Positions 54,014 to 63,663 of a stretch of DNA of 64,000 nt are shown here, in pieces. The notes under the pieces were generated by a model, which made no database searches, was not told the DNA's origin, and saw only the letters and a list, made by a program, of their open reading frames with translations. Source of the stretch: Mariniphaga sediminis (GTDB lineage: Bacteria; Bacteroidota; Bacteroidia; Bacteroidales; Prolixibacteraceae); NCBI RefSeq assembly GCF_003573545.1, contig NZ_QWET01000023.1:1-64000 (forward strand), written 5' to 3'. Both the position numbers and the translations under genes were made by a program. Each line of letters opens with the position of its first letter. The first letter of the stretch is position 1.

Positions 54014-54652
54014 TTATGCGGGCATAACGGGAGGGGTGGAGGAGACGTCAGTCCAGTTGCCATTAGAAGAAAATGGATACACCCCGGTTTTGAGGATTTC
54101 GCTTTTTATTAAAAGCAGGAATAAATTAAAATCTTTTGGATCGAGCATCTCCTTTAACGCTTTGTAGGCACGTCCCATCTGGGTTTTGACCGTATTTCTG
54201 GAGATATCCAGTCTTTCCGCAATTTCATTGTAGCTGAGCGACTCAAAAACTGCCAGTTCCAGTACCATTCTGCATTTGTCAGGCAATTTTTTAACGGCGT
54301 GGTAAAGCCGGATATACTGCTTTTGATGATCAAAATCCTTGTCATCCCCGGGTGCCTGGAAATCGATGGTTAACGGTTCAGTCAATAATCTTTTTTTTCG
54401 GAAATGATCGATGATACTGTTGTGAAGGATAAAGAAAAGGTAGTATTTCACTGAAGATTGAATCTCAATTTTTTTCCGGTTTTCCCAAAGTTTTATAAAA
54501 CAGTCTGAAACCAACTCTTCTGCTAATCCGTTATTTCCGTTGGTTGACTTAACTGCATAAAGGTACATCTGATGAAAATACCTGTTGTGCAACTGTTTTA
54601 ATGCAGTTCTGTCACCCTGTGTAATATGTATCCAAAGATTATTGTCTTCCAC
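54014..54652 (-). CDS. ECF sigma factor (GTG start)
   Basis: A 212-residue RNA polymerase sigma-70 of the ECF type. Region 2 spans about 10-82 (LHNRYFHQMYLYAVKS, ELVSDCFIKLWENR) and region 4 about 125-175 (LSYNEIAERLDISRNTVKTQ). The only early start is GTG at 54652, giving MEDNNLWIHITQGD. A divergent promoter with TATATTTG lies before it. It is head-to-head with a second ECF gene, but no anti-sigma gene follows it; only a gap to the DUF6340-like gene, which converges. Its target is not evident; control of the nearby PUL is possible. Confidence 0.87.
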   Translation of the reverse strand: MEDNNLWIHITQGDRTALKQLHNRYFHQMYLYAVKSTNGNNGLAEELVSDCFIKLWENRKKIEIQSSVKYYLFFILHNSIIDHFRKKRLLTEPLTIDFQAPGDDKDFDHQKQYIRLYHAVKKLPDKCRMVLELAVFESLSYNEIAERLDISRNTVKTQMGRAYKALKEMLDPKDFNLFLLLIKSEILKTGVYPFSSNGNWTDVSSTPPVMPA

Positions 54653-54675
54653 AATTGGTTTGTCAGATTTAAAAA

Positions 54676-54709
54676 CAAATATAAGCCATACGGGTAAAAA
54701 AAAGACAAT
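54676..54709 (-). promoter_or_regulatory. Promoter of the minus-strand ECF sigma gene
   Basis: On the minus strand TATATTTG (54676-54683) fits the -7 consensus, with ATTG (54706-54709) as a near -33 TTTG and a 22-base spacer. It lies 24 bases before the GTG start. Confidence 0.5.
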
Positions 54710-54782
54710 GATATATTAAAAATGTTTTTGGAATGAAACAAAACGGAGCAGGAAAACCCCGCAGAAAAAATCCAATGGCTGT

Positions 54783-54814
54783 TTTGCTTTTATCGTTGCA
54801 AACCATTTTATTTG
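54783..54814 (+). promoter_or_regulatory. Promoter of the plus-strand ECF sigma gene
   Basis: TTTG at 54783-54786 and TTTATTTG at 54807-54814 (one mismatch to TAnnTTTG), 20 bases apart; the ATG is at 54839. Confidence 0.45.
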
Positions 54815-54838
54815 CAAAGACTTATTCTTGTGAAATTA

Positions 54839-55414
54839 ATGATAGATATTGCTGATCCAAATATTTTCAGGCATATCCGGGAAGGAGATGAAGCTGCATT
54901 TAGCCGTTTATTTGATGGTTACTATTCTTCTTTATGCTTTTTTGCCCATAAATATTTAGGCGACATGGATCTGTCCCGTTCACTGGTACAACAGGTTTTT
55001 GTGGATTTGTGGGTAAAGCGGGAAAAAACTAAAATTATTTATACCGTAAAATCCTATTTGTACCAGACTGTAAAAAACCGGTGTATCGACTTTTTGCGGA
55101 AAGAAAAAAGGACGGCAGATATTCCAGAATCTGCTGAAATACAAAACCAGGTACCTTTTCGTGATTTGGTAGAGGAAGCTGAACTAAACGATCGCATCAA
55201 TCAATCCATTAACGAACTTCCGGAAAAATGCAGGGAAATATTCCTGCTATGCCGTTTCGAGGGGCTGAAATATGCTGAAATTGCCCAAAAGCTGAATATC
55301 TCTGTGAAGACAGTGGAGATGCAAATGGGAATAGCCCTGAAAAAAATGAGGGAAAATTTATCTGATTACCAGATGGTTAATCTGCTTATTTTTGTCTTTT
55401 CGAAAAAAAAATGA
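54839..55414 (+). CDS. ECF sigma factor of the SusCD locus
   Basis: A 191-residue ECF sigma factor of the FecI-like Bacteroidota type. The ATG at 54839 (MIDIADPNIFRHIREGDEAA) is preferred over the upstream in-frame ATG at 54812. Region 2 covers about 15-85 (FDGYYSSLCFFAHKYLG, VQQVFVDLWVKRE) and region 4 about 120-175 (LKYAEIAQKLNISVKTVEMQ). Together with the FecR-like gene that follows and the STN-bearing SusC, it forms the standard trans-envelope signalling set that turns on the locus when the outer-membrane receptor binds its glycan. Confidence 0.9.
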   Translation: MIDIADPNIFRHIREGDEAAFSRLFDGYYSSLCFFAHKYLGDMDLSRSLVQQVFVDLWVKREKTKIIYTVKSYLYQTVKNRCIDFLRKEKRTADIPESAEIQNQVPFRDLVEEAELNDRINQSINELPEKCREIFLLCRFEGLKYAEIAQKLNISVKTVEMQMGIALKKMRENLSDYQMVNLLIFVFSKKK

Positions 55415-55630
55415 ATTTCGTTACAGGGTAAAATCTTTTTCTTTCGTCGTAGTATTAGTTGTCTAAATCTGTAAAGGTCGAGTAAAATGATTATACATTT
55501 TGTTTTTAGCGCCGTGGTATGTATCGAATTGTATCGGGTTTAAGCTTAAGAGACAGAAAGGAGCACCGCATTTAAGATGCGATACGGCATTAAAATCAGA
55601 ATGAATTAAAATTGGATCAATAGTAAAAAC
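55415..55630. other. Gap between sigma and anti-sigma genes with a small palindrome
   Basis: Contains CGCATTTAAGATGCG near 55568, preceded by AAGGAGCACCG, distantly like the REP-like elements at the left end of the window. No terminator or promoter is evident. Confidence 0.4.
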
Positions 55631-56647
55631 GTGAACGAAAACAAAAAATATATTGATATTCTTATTGGCAAATCCATTTCGGGAAATGCCACATCAGATG
55701 AAATAAAGGAACTCCGGGAGTGGGTCGCATCCGCTGAAAATAATCACCTTCTTTTTGAAAGGAGTAAAAAAGTATGGGATAAAGGAGATCGTTTTATCCC
55801 GGCAGACGCTATTCAACAGGATAAATCCAGACTGGGTATGGAATACAACAGGTATCTTTCTGAAAAAGTAAAAAGGATCAGGCGTCAGTCGTTTATATAC
55901 AAAATGGCAGCTATTCTGGCCTTTCCGGTGGCCCTTGCCATTGGTTTATATTTTTTTGGAGCCCCTGGTAATTTTGGTTCTGTTTCAGAACAAGTTTGCG
56001 AAGTTATTTCCCCCAAAGGACATGTGGCCAAATGTATTTTGCCTGACGGTACGGAAGTGTGGGTAAACACAGGCTCTTCCATAACCTATGATGCGTCCGG
56101 TTTTAATCAAAATAACAGGGAAGTCCGGTTAGAGGGAGAAGCGTATTTTGAGGTGACTTCCAATAAGAAAAAGCCGTTTAAGGTGATTACCCCCCATGCA
56201 GATGTGCGTGTTACCGGAACGGCGTTTAATGTGGTTGCCTATCCGGGAAATGGTATTTTTGAAGCGGTGCTGGCTGAGGGGAGTGTGCAGCTACAGCTAA
56301 AGTCAGGGAACAGAAAAGATTTGGAAATGAATCCCGGGCAGCGAGTCATTTTTAATACAACAAATCAGGATTTGGCTATTCAGGAAGTGGATGCCAATAT
56401 ATATACCTCCTGGCGTAACGGCGAATTGCTTTTTAAAGATGCCACTTTGAATGACCTGATAAACGAACTGGAAAGAATTTATGATATACAATTTCATCTG
56501 ACGCCTGAAAACCTGGGTGAATTCAGGTTCAGGGGTATGTTTAGCTATAACAACAACCTGATTGAGGCGTTGGAAAAAATAAAACGGACTTCAGGGATTA
56601 GATATTATATTGAAAACAAGGAAGTTTGGCTCAGAGAATCTAACTAA
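55631..56647 (+). CDS. FecR-family anti-sigma factor (GTG start)
   Basis: A 338-residue inner-membrane protein starting at GTG (MNENKKYIDILIGKSISG). Residues 1-85 are the cytoplasmic sigma-binding part, 90-108 the membrane helix (MAAILAFPVALAIGLYFFG), 115-215 the periplasmic FecR domain (VISPKGHVAKCILPDGTEVW, GSSITYDASGF, RVTGTAFNVVAYPG) and 255-335 a DUF4974-like domain (LLFKDATLNDLINELERIY). It passes the signal from the STN domain of the SusC receptor to the sigma factor upstream. Confidence 0.92.
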   Translation: MNENKKYIDILIGKSISGNATSDEIKELREWVASAENNHLLFERSKKVWDKGDRFIPADAIQQDKSRLGMEYNRYLSEKVKRIRRQSFIYKMAAILAFPVALAIGLYFFGAPGNFGSVSEQVCEVISPKGHVAKCILPDGTEVWVNTGSSITYDASGFNQNNREVRLEGEAYFEVTSNKKKPFKVITPHADVRVTGTAFNVVAYPGNGIFEAVLAEGSVQLQLKSGNRKDLEMNPGQRVIFNTTNQDLAIQEVDANIYTSWRNGELLFKDATLNDLINELERIYDIQFHLTPENLGEFRFRGMFSYNNNLIEALEKIKRTSGIRYYIENKEVWLRESN

Positions 56648-56753
56648 AAAAACAAAATGCCTATGAAAAATGGATGAAAAATCAATTTGACCGGGAGAAG
56701 GGTGGATGAATCATTTTACGGTTTTGAATCGTTTAATGGTTTGTACTCAAAGA

Positions 56754-56785
56754 AAAGAGGGAAACTGTGGTGGCTTTCCCTCTTT
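56754..56785 (+). terminator. Hairpin between fecR and susC genes
   Basis: AAAGAGGGAAA (56754-56764) and TTTCCCTCTTT (56775-56785) form a perfect 11-bp stem around a 10-base loop. It ends in TTT but has no long T-run, so it could be a terminator or attenuator ahead of the receptor gene. Confidence 0.6.
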
Positions 56786-56845
56786 ACAAACTTCATTAGC
56801 CCGATAAAAGCTAAATCAGTTATTTATTAAAAAACATGTAAAAGT

Positions 56846-59800
56846 ATGAAAAAAAATTTAGAACAGTTGGGGAGATTTAATCCCGGCTTAAAAAAACTAT
56901 TGTTGATTATGCGGTTAAGTATATTACTCATTTTAATGGCCGTTTTTTCCTCCACAGCCAGTGTATATTCACAGGTGACGAGACTCACGATAAAAATGGA
57001 AAATGCGCGTATTGCCGATGTGTTTGATGCCATCGAAAACCAATCCGAGTTTTTTTTCTTTTATAATCGCGATTACTTCAATGATAACCGGATTGTTTCG
57101 GTAGATGTAAAAGATAAAAAAATTGAGGAAGTACTGGAGAGTCTTTTTAAAGGGCAGAAGGTGAATTACGAGATATTAGACCGTAACATCCTGATAAAAG
57201 TCCCTGCTATTTTCCCCGGTATTTCCCGGGATATGCAACAGCAACAACAAACAATTTCAGGAAGGGTCACCGATTCCGGCGGCCAGCCTCTGCCCGGGGT
57301 AACGGTTGTAGTAAAAGGTACTACACAAGGGACTATCACCGATGCAAACGGCTCCTATTCCCTTTCTAATATTCCTGGTGATGCAACTTTAGTATTTTCT
57401 TTTGTAGGGATGAGAACTCAGGAAATTCCTATAGACGAGAAGTCATCAATCAATGTTGCTCTTACTGAAGAAACTATTGGTATCGACGAGGTTGTTGCAG
57501 TAGGATATGGTGTGCAGAAAAAAGTAAACCTAACTGGTGCAATTTCAAGTGTAACTGCTAAAGAATTGGATGCCCGTCCAATTACTAATATGTCGAATGC
57601 ACTTTCGGGATTGGCAACTGGTGTTTATGTAGCACAGGACGACGCTCAGCCTGGTAAAGACGGTGCGACCATACGTATTCGGGGTGTAGGAACATTGAAC
57701 GATTCCAATCCATTGGTTCTGATTGATGGCATCGAGTCATCAATGAGCGATATCAACCCAAATGATGTAGAGAGCATTTCAGTATTGAAAGATGCGGCTT
57801 CTTCTGCTATTTATGGTTCAAGGGCAGCAAACGGAGTAATCCTTATCACGTCGAAAAAAGGCGATAAGGGAACACTAAAAGTAACCTACAGTGGATATTA
57901 TGGAGTACAGTCAGTAACCAAGAAAAAAGACTATGTAACTGATTTTGCCACCTATATGGAATTGGGTAACGAAGCTTATGCCAATGTAGGCATGGCACCT
58001 CTTTTCGCCCAATCGGAAATCGACTTATGGAAAAATTCAAACGATCCGGTTTTAACACCCAATGTTGATTGGGTTGACGTATGGTTTGGCGATCCTGCTG
58101 CCTTGCATTCTCATCACCTTGGCTTTTCGGGAGGTACAGAAAAAACACGATATAATTTTTCTGTTGGTTACCTTGACCAGAAAGGTATTACTCCAGATAC
58201 GTGGGCTAAGCGTTACAATTTCCGAATGAACTGGGAAGGTTCACTCTTCGATAAATTAAAAGTAGGTACCAATATGTCAGGTTCGTGGAAGGATCTGGAA
58301 GACCTTGACTGGGCTGAGATTTTTCATCAAATGCCTGGAATACCTTACGAACGCAATGATGACGGACGTTATGGTTATGCACAAGCGTTGGGAGCAGGAA
58401 CGGTAAATAATCCAAGGGCTCAGTGGGAAAGTCGTAATGATTTCGAACGCCAAATCCGCTTCCTTGGTAAGTTTTATGTGAATTGGGAAATCATCAATGG
58501 GCTGACATTTTCTGAAAACATTGCAATTAACTATAACAATTTGCTTAACCGTACTTTCCAGGGCGAAGCTGAACTTTGGAACTTCAGCGAAAATATGGTT
58601 ATGCGTAAGCTTGGTAATCCTGAAGCGGCTAATAATAGTAACAACGAAAATTTTACAGTTACCAATTATACTACCTTAAATTATACTAAAACGTTTGCTG
58701 ATTCTCATAATCTGAAGGTATTGGCAGGTTACAGTTATGAGGAATACCGTCTTGACCAGTTTGAGGCAAGTATCAAAGAATTCCATAACAATGAATTGCA
58801 GGTGTTGAGTGCTGGTTTGGAAGATCCTCAGGTTGCCGGTACCGCCAGCGAATGGACATTAATGTCAGGATTTGGACGTTTGAATTACGATTACAAAGGA
58901 AAATACCTGTTCGAAGCCAACATTCGTTACGATGGTTCTTCGCGTTTTAGTCAAGGGAAAAAATGGGGGGCTTTCCCATCATTTTCTGCCGGATGGCGTA
59001 TGTCGGAAGAAGAATTTATGGGGAATATAGGCTGGTTAGACAACATGAAACTTCGTGCATCGTGGGGTAAGCTGGGAAACCAGAATATTCTTTTAGCTGA
59101 TAGAAAACCCAACTATTATCCTTATCAAACAGTATATACGCTCGGACAAAACTATACTATGGGGGGCTCTGTAACTTCAGGTATTGCATCTACCGCTGTT
59201 GTTAATTCCGACATTGAATGGGAAAGCACAACTACTACAAACATTGGTGTTGATGCAACTTTGTTCGGTAAGTTGAATGTAACAGCAGAATATTATAACC
59301 GCTTAACTGATGGTATTCTTATAGGAATGCAGATACCAAAAACAATGGGCAATAAAGCCAACCCGGTTGTAAACCTGGCCGAGGTGAAAAACTACGGATG
59401 GGAATTAAGTGCCAGTTATCAGGATAGCAAAGGCGATCTTAAATACTCTTTGGGCTTTAATATTAGTAATGTAAATAACGAGGTTACCAAATACCAGGGC
59501 GAAGTACGTTCCGGTGGTAATTTTGTAACCTGGGAAGGACATCCTTACCGCTCAATGTATGGTTATGTTTGCGAAGGAATCATCCGTACCCAGGAAGAAT
59601 TGGATGATTTAAATGCCAGGGCCAAAGAATTGTCGGGTAACGACAAGGCATATTTTATTACCAATAAAACCCGCCCCGGCGATTTAAAATACAAAGATCT
59701 GGATGGAAACGGAGTAATCGACAGTAACGACCGCGAAATTATTGGTAATACCATTCCTAAATACACCTATGGTGTATCGTTAGGATTAGAGTATAAAGGA

Positions 59801-60253
59801 TTAGATTTTAATGCTCTTCTTCAAGGGGTATATGGACGCGATTCATACCTTGAAGGTGTTGGTGTTTTCCCAATGGGTATTAATGGTGATCGGGGACAAA
59901 TTCCAACCGAATGGCTTACCGAACGGTACATTCCTGAAGATCCGTCGACATGGGAAACAGCTACTTTACCTCGTATTGTAAATATTGGCAGTCACCAGGA
60001 TAACTACAGATTCTCAACTTTCTGGAAACAGGATGCTTCGTTTTTACGCGTAAAATCTGTACAACTGGGATATACTGTTCCGAATACAATGGCATTTGGA
60101 GTTGACAGAATCCGGGTATATCTCAGTGGGGAAAACCTGCTTACATTCACTAATTTCGAAGGTTACGATCCGGAAAGAGGTCAGAATGCTACAGGTATTA
60201 CAGAATATCCGTTGCAGAAAACAATTACAATGGGTGTACAAATTTCATTTTAA
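56846..60253 (+). CDS. SusC/RagA TonB-linked receptor with STN domain
   Basis: An 1135-residue outer-membrane importer. Residues 20-45 form the signal peptide, about 50-112 the STN domain (RIADVFDAIENQSEFFFFYN), 130-215 a carboxypeptidase-D-like barrel extension (ISGRVTDSGGQPLPGVTVVV), then the plug (DEVVAVGYG TonB box-like, VLKDAASSAIYGSRAANGV) and the 22-strand barrel to the end (ITMGVQISF). The STN domain talks to FecR. It takes up oligosaccharides bound by the SusD partner encoded 19 bp downstream. Barrel length is normal; the frame is intact. Confidence 0.95.
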   Translation: MKKNLEQLGRFNPGLKKLLLIMRLSILLILMAVFSSTASVYSQVTRLTIKMENARIADVFDAIENQSEFFFFYNRDYFNDNRIVSVDVKDKKIEEVLESLFKGQKVNYEILDRNILIKVPAIFPGISRDMQQQQQTISGRVTDSGGQPLPGVTVVVKGTTQGTITDANGSYSLSNIPGDATLVFSFVGMRTQEIPIDEKSSINVALTEETIGIDEVVAVGYGVQKKVNLTGAISSVTAKELDARPITNMSNALSGLATGVYVAQDDAQPGKDGATIRIRGVGTLNDSNPLVLIDGIESSMSDINPNDVESISVLKDAASSAIYGSRAANGVILITSKKGDKGTLKVTYSGYYGVQSVTKKKDYVTDFATYMELGNEAYANVGMAPLFAQSEIDLWKNSNDPVLTPNVDWVDVWFGDPAALHSHHLGFSGGTEKTRYNFSVGYLDQKGITPDTWAKRYNFRMNWEGSLFDKLKVGTNMSGSWKDLEDLDWAEIFHQMPGIPYERNDDGRYGYAQALGAGTVNNPRAQWESRNDFERQIRFLGKFYVNWEIINGLTFSENIAINYNNLLNRTFQGEAELWNFSENMVMRKLGNPEAANNSNNENFTVTNYTTLNYTKTFADSHNLKVLAGYSYEEYRLDQFEASIKEFHNNELQVLSAGLEDPQVAGTASEWTLMSGFGRLNYDYKGKYLFEANIRYDGSSRFSQGKKWGAFPSFSAGWRMSEEEFMGNIGWLDNMKLRASWGKLGNQNILLADRKPNYYPYQTVYTLGQNYTMGGSVTSGIASTAVVNSDIEWESTTTTNIGVDATLFGKLNVTAEYYNRLTDGILIGMQIPKTMGNKANPVVNLAEVKNYGWELSASYQDSKGDLKYSLGFNISNVNNEVTKYQGEVRSGGNFVTWEGHPYRSMYGYVCEGIIRTQEELDDLNARAKELSGNDKAYFITNKTRPGDLKYKDLDGNGVIDSNDREIIGNTIPKYTYGVSLGLEYKGLDFNALLQGVYGRDSYLEGVGVFPMGINGDRGQIPTEWLTERYIPEDPSTWETATLPRIVNIGSHQDNYRFSTFWKQDASFLRVKSVQLGYTVPNTMAFGVDRIRVYLSGENLLTFTNFEGYDPERGQNATGITEYPLQKTITMGVQISF

Positions 60254-60257
60254 ATTA

Positions 60258-60264
60258 AGGGAGG
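60258..60264 (+). promoter_or_regulatory. Strong Shine-Dalgarno-like site before susD
   Basis: AGGGAGGA-like sequence (GGGAGG near 60259-60264) lies nine bases before the ATG at 60273, unusually strong compared with most genes here. Confidence 0.5.
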
Positions 60265-60272
60265 AATAGATT

Positions 60273-61880
60273 ATGAGAATAAAGATATTGATATTTACAG
60301 CTTTAGTAATGCTGTTTGCAGCTTGCGAAGATGCACTTGACAAGCAACCTTTGGATAAAATTTCGGAAGCTACTTTCTGGCTTTCACCTGCAGATGCAGA
60401 GGCTGGTATACAAGCCTGTTACGATGCCTTGCAATGTGTTGGAACAAGTAAAAATCTGAGTTATGAACTATGGGGATTAATGGATTGCTTTACGCCTGTG
60501 GCTCATGCGCGTGACGGAGGAAGATTTCAAATCGCAAGTGGAACATTCGATCCCAACAACGCAGTGGTTTTAGAAGTATGGTCATCAGCTTACAGGGGAA
60601 TTGTTCGTTGTAACGATTTTCTGATGCATATTGATGATATTCCATTCGCTGACAACGAAGCAGGTCGTAAAAGCCGGATGAAAGGTGAAGCTTCTTTTCT
60701 AAGAGCTTTATACTATTATCAGTTGACCATGATTTTTGGTGATGTTCCGCTTATTCTTGAAATCCAAAGCGTTTCGGAATCAATGGTTGAACGCACACCT
60801 CAGGCTCAGGTAATTGAGGCTATTTATGATGATTTGGATGTTGCAATTAACTCACTTCCTGAAACCTATTCAGGAAGCGATATAGCACGTGCATCAAAAG
60901 GGGCGGCTCTTACTTTAAAAACAAAAGTTCAGTTATTAGCAGAAGATTTTGCTGGTGCGGCTGCCAGTGCAAAACAAGTAATCGATAGCAACGTATATAC
61001 CCTGTTACCGAATTTTTCCGACGTTTTTAACTGGCAAAATGAAAACAATTCAGAAGTAATCTTTGATATCCAGTTTATTTCTTTTGTCAAAGATGGTGCT
61101 ACTTTTGATAAGATGTATGCAACCCGGGCACATTCCGCCTGGGGATGGACCTGGATACACCCATCACTTTGGTTGGTGGATAAATTCGAAAAAATTGAAG
61201 AAAATCCTGAATATACCATTGAAGACAACCGTATTCAGCCAGAAGTTTACGATTATTTCGAAGGCCGTGATCCTCGTCTGGACTGGACAATCATTAGACC
61301 GGGTGCACATACTGTTGTAGAAAAAAATATAGATGTTCTTTATCCTTATGGAGTTACGGGATATACGCACAGCCGTACAGGTATGACCGTTCGCAAAACA
61401 ATTATTGAAGGTGATGGAGGTATCGCTTACGATTCGCCAAACAATTGGATTCTTTTCCGTTTGGCTGATGTATTACTGATGTATGCCGAAGCAAAAACTG
61501 AGACTCTAAGCGGAACTATTGCAGATGCTTCGGTTTACGATGCTATTAATGAAGTGCGTGCAAGGGCATCAGATAAATTACCATTGTACGAAGTTGGTAC
61601 GCTGACAAAAGAAGAGATGCTGGAGAATATCCGTAACGAGAGTATTCGTGAGTTAGCTATGGAAGGCTGGTTGTATCCTCGTTTTAAACGTTGGGACTGG
61701 CTAAAGTTAAATGATGGTTTTAAAGTGATGGGGATGAAAACAAATGGTGACATTTGTACGTTTGCAGATTCTCCTATTCTTACCTGCCAGTATTTTGACT
61801 ACCACAAATGGTGGCCAATTCCACAAAGCGAAAGGGACATAAATCCGAACCTTACTCAGAATACAGGTTATCCTGAATAA
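60273..61880 (+). CDS. RagB/SusD-family surface glycan-binding lipoprotein
   Basis: A 535-residue lipoprotein: signal peptide MRIKILIFTALVMLFAAC with the lipobox cysteine at 18. SusD-like N-terminal (EDALDKQPLDKISEATFWLS) and TPR-rich helical regions (RALYYYQLTMIFGDVPLIL) follow; the RagB C-terminal (LADVLLMYAEAKTETLSG, RNESIRELAMEGWLYPRFKRWD) is standard. It caps the SusC barrel and holds the glycan at the cell surface. The ligand cannot be read from the sequence; the downstream GH16 and GH88 genes suggest a uronic acid- or beta-glucan-type polymer. Confidence 0.94.
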   Translation: MRIKILIFTALVMLFAACEDALDKQPLDKISEATFWLSPADAEAGIQACYDALQCVGTSKNLSYELWGLMDCFTPVAHARDGGRFQIASGTFDPNNAVVLEVWSSAYRGIVRCNDFLMHIDDIPFADNEAGRKSRMKGEASFLRALYYYQLTMIFGDVPLILEIQSVSESMVERTPQAQVIEAIYDDLDVAINSLPETYSGSDIARASKGAALTLKTKVQLLAEDFAGAAASAKQVIDSNVYTLLPNFSDVFNWQNENNSEVIFDIQFISFVKDGATFDKMYATRAHSAWGWTWIHPSLWLVDKFEKIEENPEYTIEDNRIQPEVYDYFEGRDPRLDWTIIRPGAHTVVEKNIDVLYPYGVTGYTHSRTGMTVRKTIIEGDGGIAYDSPNNWILFRLADVLLMYAEAKTETLSGTIADASVYDAINEVRARASDKLPLYEVGTLTKEEMLENIRNESIRELAMEGWLYPRFKRWDWLKLNDGFKVMGMKTNGDICTFADSPILTCQYFDYHKWWPIPQSERDINPNLTQNTGYPE

Positions 61881-61885
61881 ACAAG

Positions 61886-62044
61886 ACTATTCTGTATAGA
61901 ATAGTTGATATAGACAATACTTTGTGAAGTATGGTATTCCTTTGTCTTAAAGAGGAATTACCGTACTTCATTTAGTCAGTTACCGGGGATGAATTTCGCT
62001 GTTGGACTTTGTGATAGCCTTTTATTGACAAAGGCTTCTTTTTT
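61886..62044. terminator. Three hairpins between susD and the GH16 gene
   Basis: ACTATTC-TGTATA-GAATAGT (61886-61905); a long imperfect stem TGAAGTATGGTATTCCT with AGGAATTACCGTACTTCA (61924-61970); and AGCCTTT-TATTGAC-AAAGGCT followed by TCTTTTTT (62016-62044), a standard terminator. The GH16 gene starts 21 bases later. Confidence 0.6.
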
Positions 62045-62064
62045 ACTTTCAAATATCGCTTAAT

Positions 62065-63663
62065 ATGGATATGCTAGGATTTCGGTTTATAATAACTATG
62101 TTATTTATAAGCACTTTTTTCTATGTTAGAGCTCAACCACCTGAGGGTTCCAATCCTGTTTTAAAATGGCAAGATGAATTTTCTGGGTCAACATTGGATA
62201 CCCAAAAATGGACTGACCGGGGAGAAAACTACAGGGCAATCAGAAACCATGATGGAACTCCGGTTCATTGGAGATATGAAAAGGACAATGCCTATGTTGA
62301 AGATGGTAAACTGGTATTGACGAATACCAAAATTACAGCAAGCGCCGATACTGTTCTTGCTGCAGCCGTATCGTCGGCAAATCTGTTTGAATCTACATAT
62401 GGTTACTACGAGGCAAGAATAAAGATTGCTCCAACCGAGGATGGGTGCCATACCGCTTTTTGGTTGCAAAGTAAAACCATGGGAAGTATTGGAAATGGCG
62501 GAAGTGATGGCGCTGAAATTGATATTTTAGAGTCTGCTTTTACTACAGATCATTACCAAAATGCGATTCACTGGGATGGATATGGAGAGTATCATCGTAC
62601 TTGGGGAAAAAAAGTTGAAGCAAATATTCACGATGGGGAATTCCATAATTATGGGCTGGAATGGGGTCCCGGCTATTACAAATATTATTTCGACGGTCAA
62701 CTTAAATCAACTTATATTGGGGAAGGTGTCTCGTCATCTCCTGAATATATTATCTTGTCAACAGGGGCAAGTTGGGGCGAAGGGAATGCGCATACCGGAA
62801 CTTTTCCAAATTACGCATATATCGACTGGGTAAAAGTTTATAATATCAGTTACAGCGATATGAATAACATCAGTGAACAAAGGGTATATACTACAGATGA
62901 TACATATACTTATGGTTCTGATTCCGGTACAAACAAAACACATGGAAACGAGAGTAAGATAATTGTAAAGCAGGGAGCTACCGTTCCATATGTAAGATTG
63001 GGGTTTCTTAAATTTGATATTAGCACTTTAACAAGTGATGTAAAATCAGTAAAATTACAAGTCACAGCAAAGTCCGTTAATGAAGCCGGGCAAACAATAG
63101 ATTATAATGTCTCCTATATTAGTAATGACAACTGGACCGAACAAAGTTTAACCTGGGACAATAAACCTGATACCGATGGTTTTGTTGCAGGGGCTACTAT
63201 TGAAAATGAAAAAATTGAATGGGATATTACTTCGCAGTACCTGAATAACCTTAGTGATGGGAAGTTATCATTTCAGATCTCATCTTCTGTTGAAGGTCCG
63301 GCACAGGTTGAATTATATTCAAAAGAGGCTGGCTCAGAACTGGATGCACCTCAGCTTATTATTGAAAAAATTACGACCTCTGTAACAAATCAAATAGATA
63401 AGGATAATGCTCCAATCAAAATATATCCTAATCCAGCTAAAAAAATAATTATGGTCCAGTATAAATCCGGCGCAAGCGAAAATGTAACCATCGCCTTATA
63501 CGACGTTTCTGGTAGGCTGGTATTAAACAACTCCACTTTTGTTGATCAGGGAAATAATAACATTCAATTACAAGTTGGAGATCGAATAATGAATGGGTTT
63601 TATTACCTAACATTAGCAGGCAAAGATCAAGCATATACAAAAAAAATAATTATCCAAAAGTAA
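62065..63663 (+). CDS. Secreted GH16 enzyme with CBM96/DNRLRE-like domain and T9SS tail
   Basis: A 532-residue secreted enzyme. Residues 1-23 form the signal peptide. About 30-275 form the GH16 catalytic domain: the E-x-D-x-x-E motif is E151, D153 and E156 (AEIDILESAF), and WQDEFSGSTLDTQKW and TGSWxEGN-like SWGEGNAH support it. 285-455 form a DNRLRE/CBM96-like beta domain (RVYTTDDTYTYGSDSG, VRLGFLKFDISTLT). 455-532 form a type IX secretion sorting domain (KIYPNPAKKIIMVQ, YDVSGRLVL). It cleaves internal beta-glycosidic bonds of a marine-type polysaccharide at the cell surface. Exact GH16 subfamily is not readable. Confidence 0.9.
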   Translation: MDMLGFRFIITMLFISTFFYVRAQPPEGSNPVLKWQDEFSGSTLDTQKWTDRGENYRAIRNHDGTPVHWRYEKDNAYVEDGKLVLTNTKITASADTVLAAAVSSANLFESTYGYYEARIKIAPTEDGCHTAFWLQSKTMGSIGNGGSDGAEIDILESAFTTDHYQNAIHWDGYGEYHRTWGKKVEANIHDGEFHNYGLEWGPGYYKYYFDGQLKSTYIGEGVSSSPEYIILSTGASWGEGNAHTGTFPNYAYIDWVKVYNISYSDMNNISEQRVYTTDDTYTYGSDSGTNKTHGNESKIIVKQGATVPYVRLGFLKFDISTLTSDVKSVKLQVTAKSVNEAGQTIDYNVSYISNDNWTEQSLTWDNKPDTDGFVAGATIENEKIEWDITSQYLNNLSDGKLSFQISSSVEGPAQVELYSKEAGSELDAPQLIIEKITTSVTNQIDKDNAPIKIYPNPAKKIIMVQYKSGASENVTIALYDVSGRLVLNNSTFVDQGNNNIQLQVGDRIMNGFYYLTLAGKDQAYTKKIIIQK

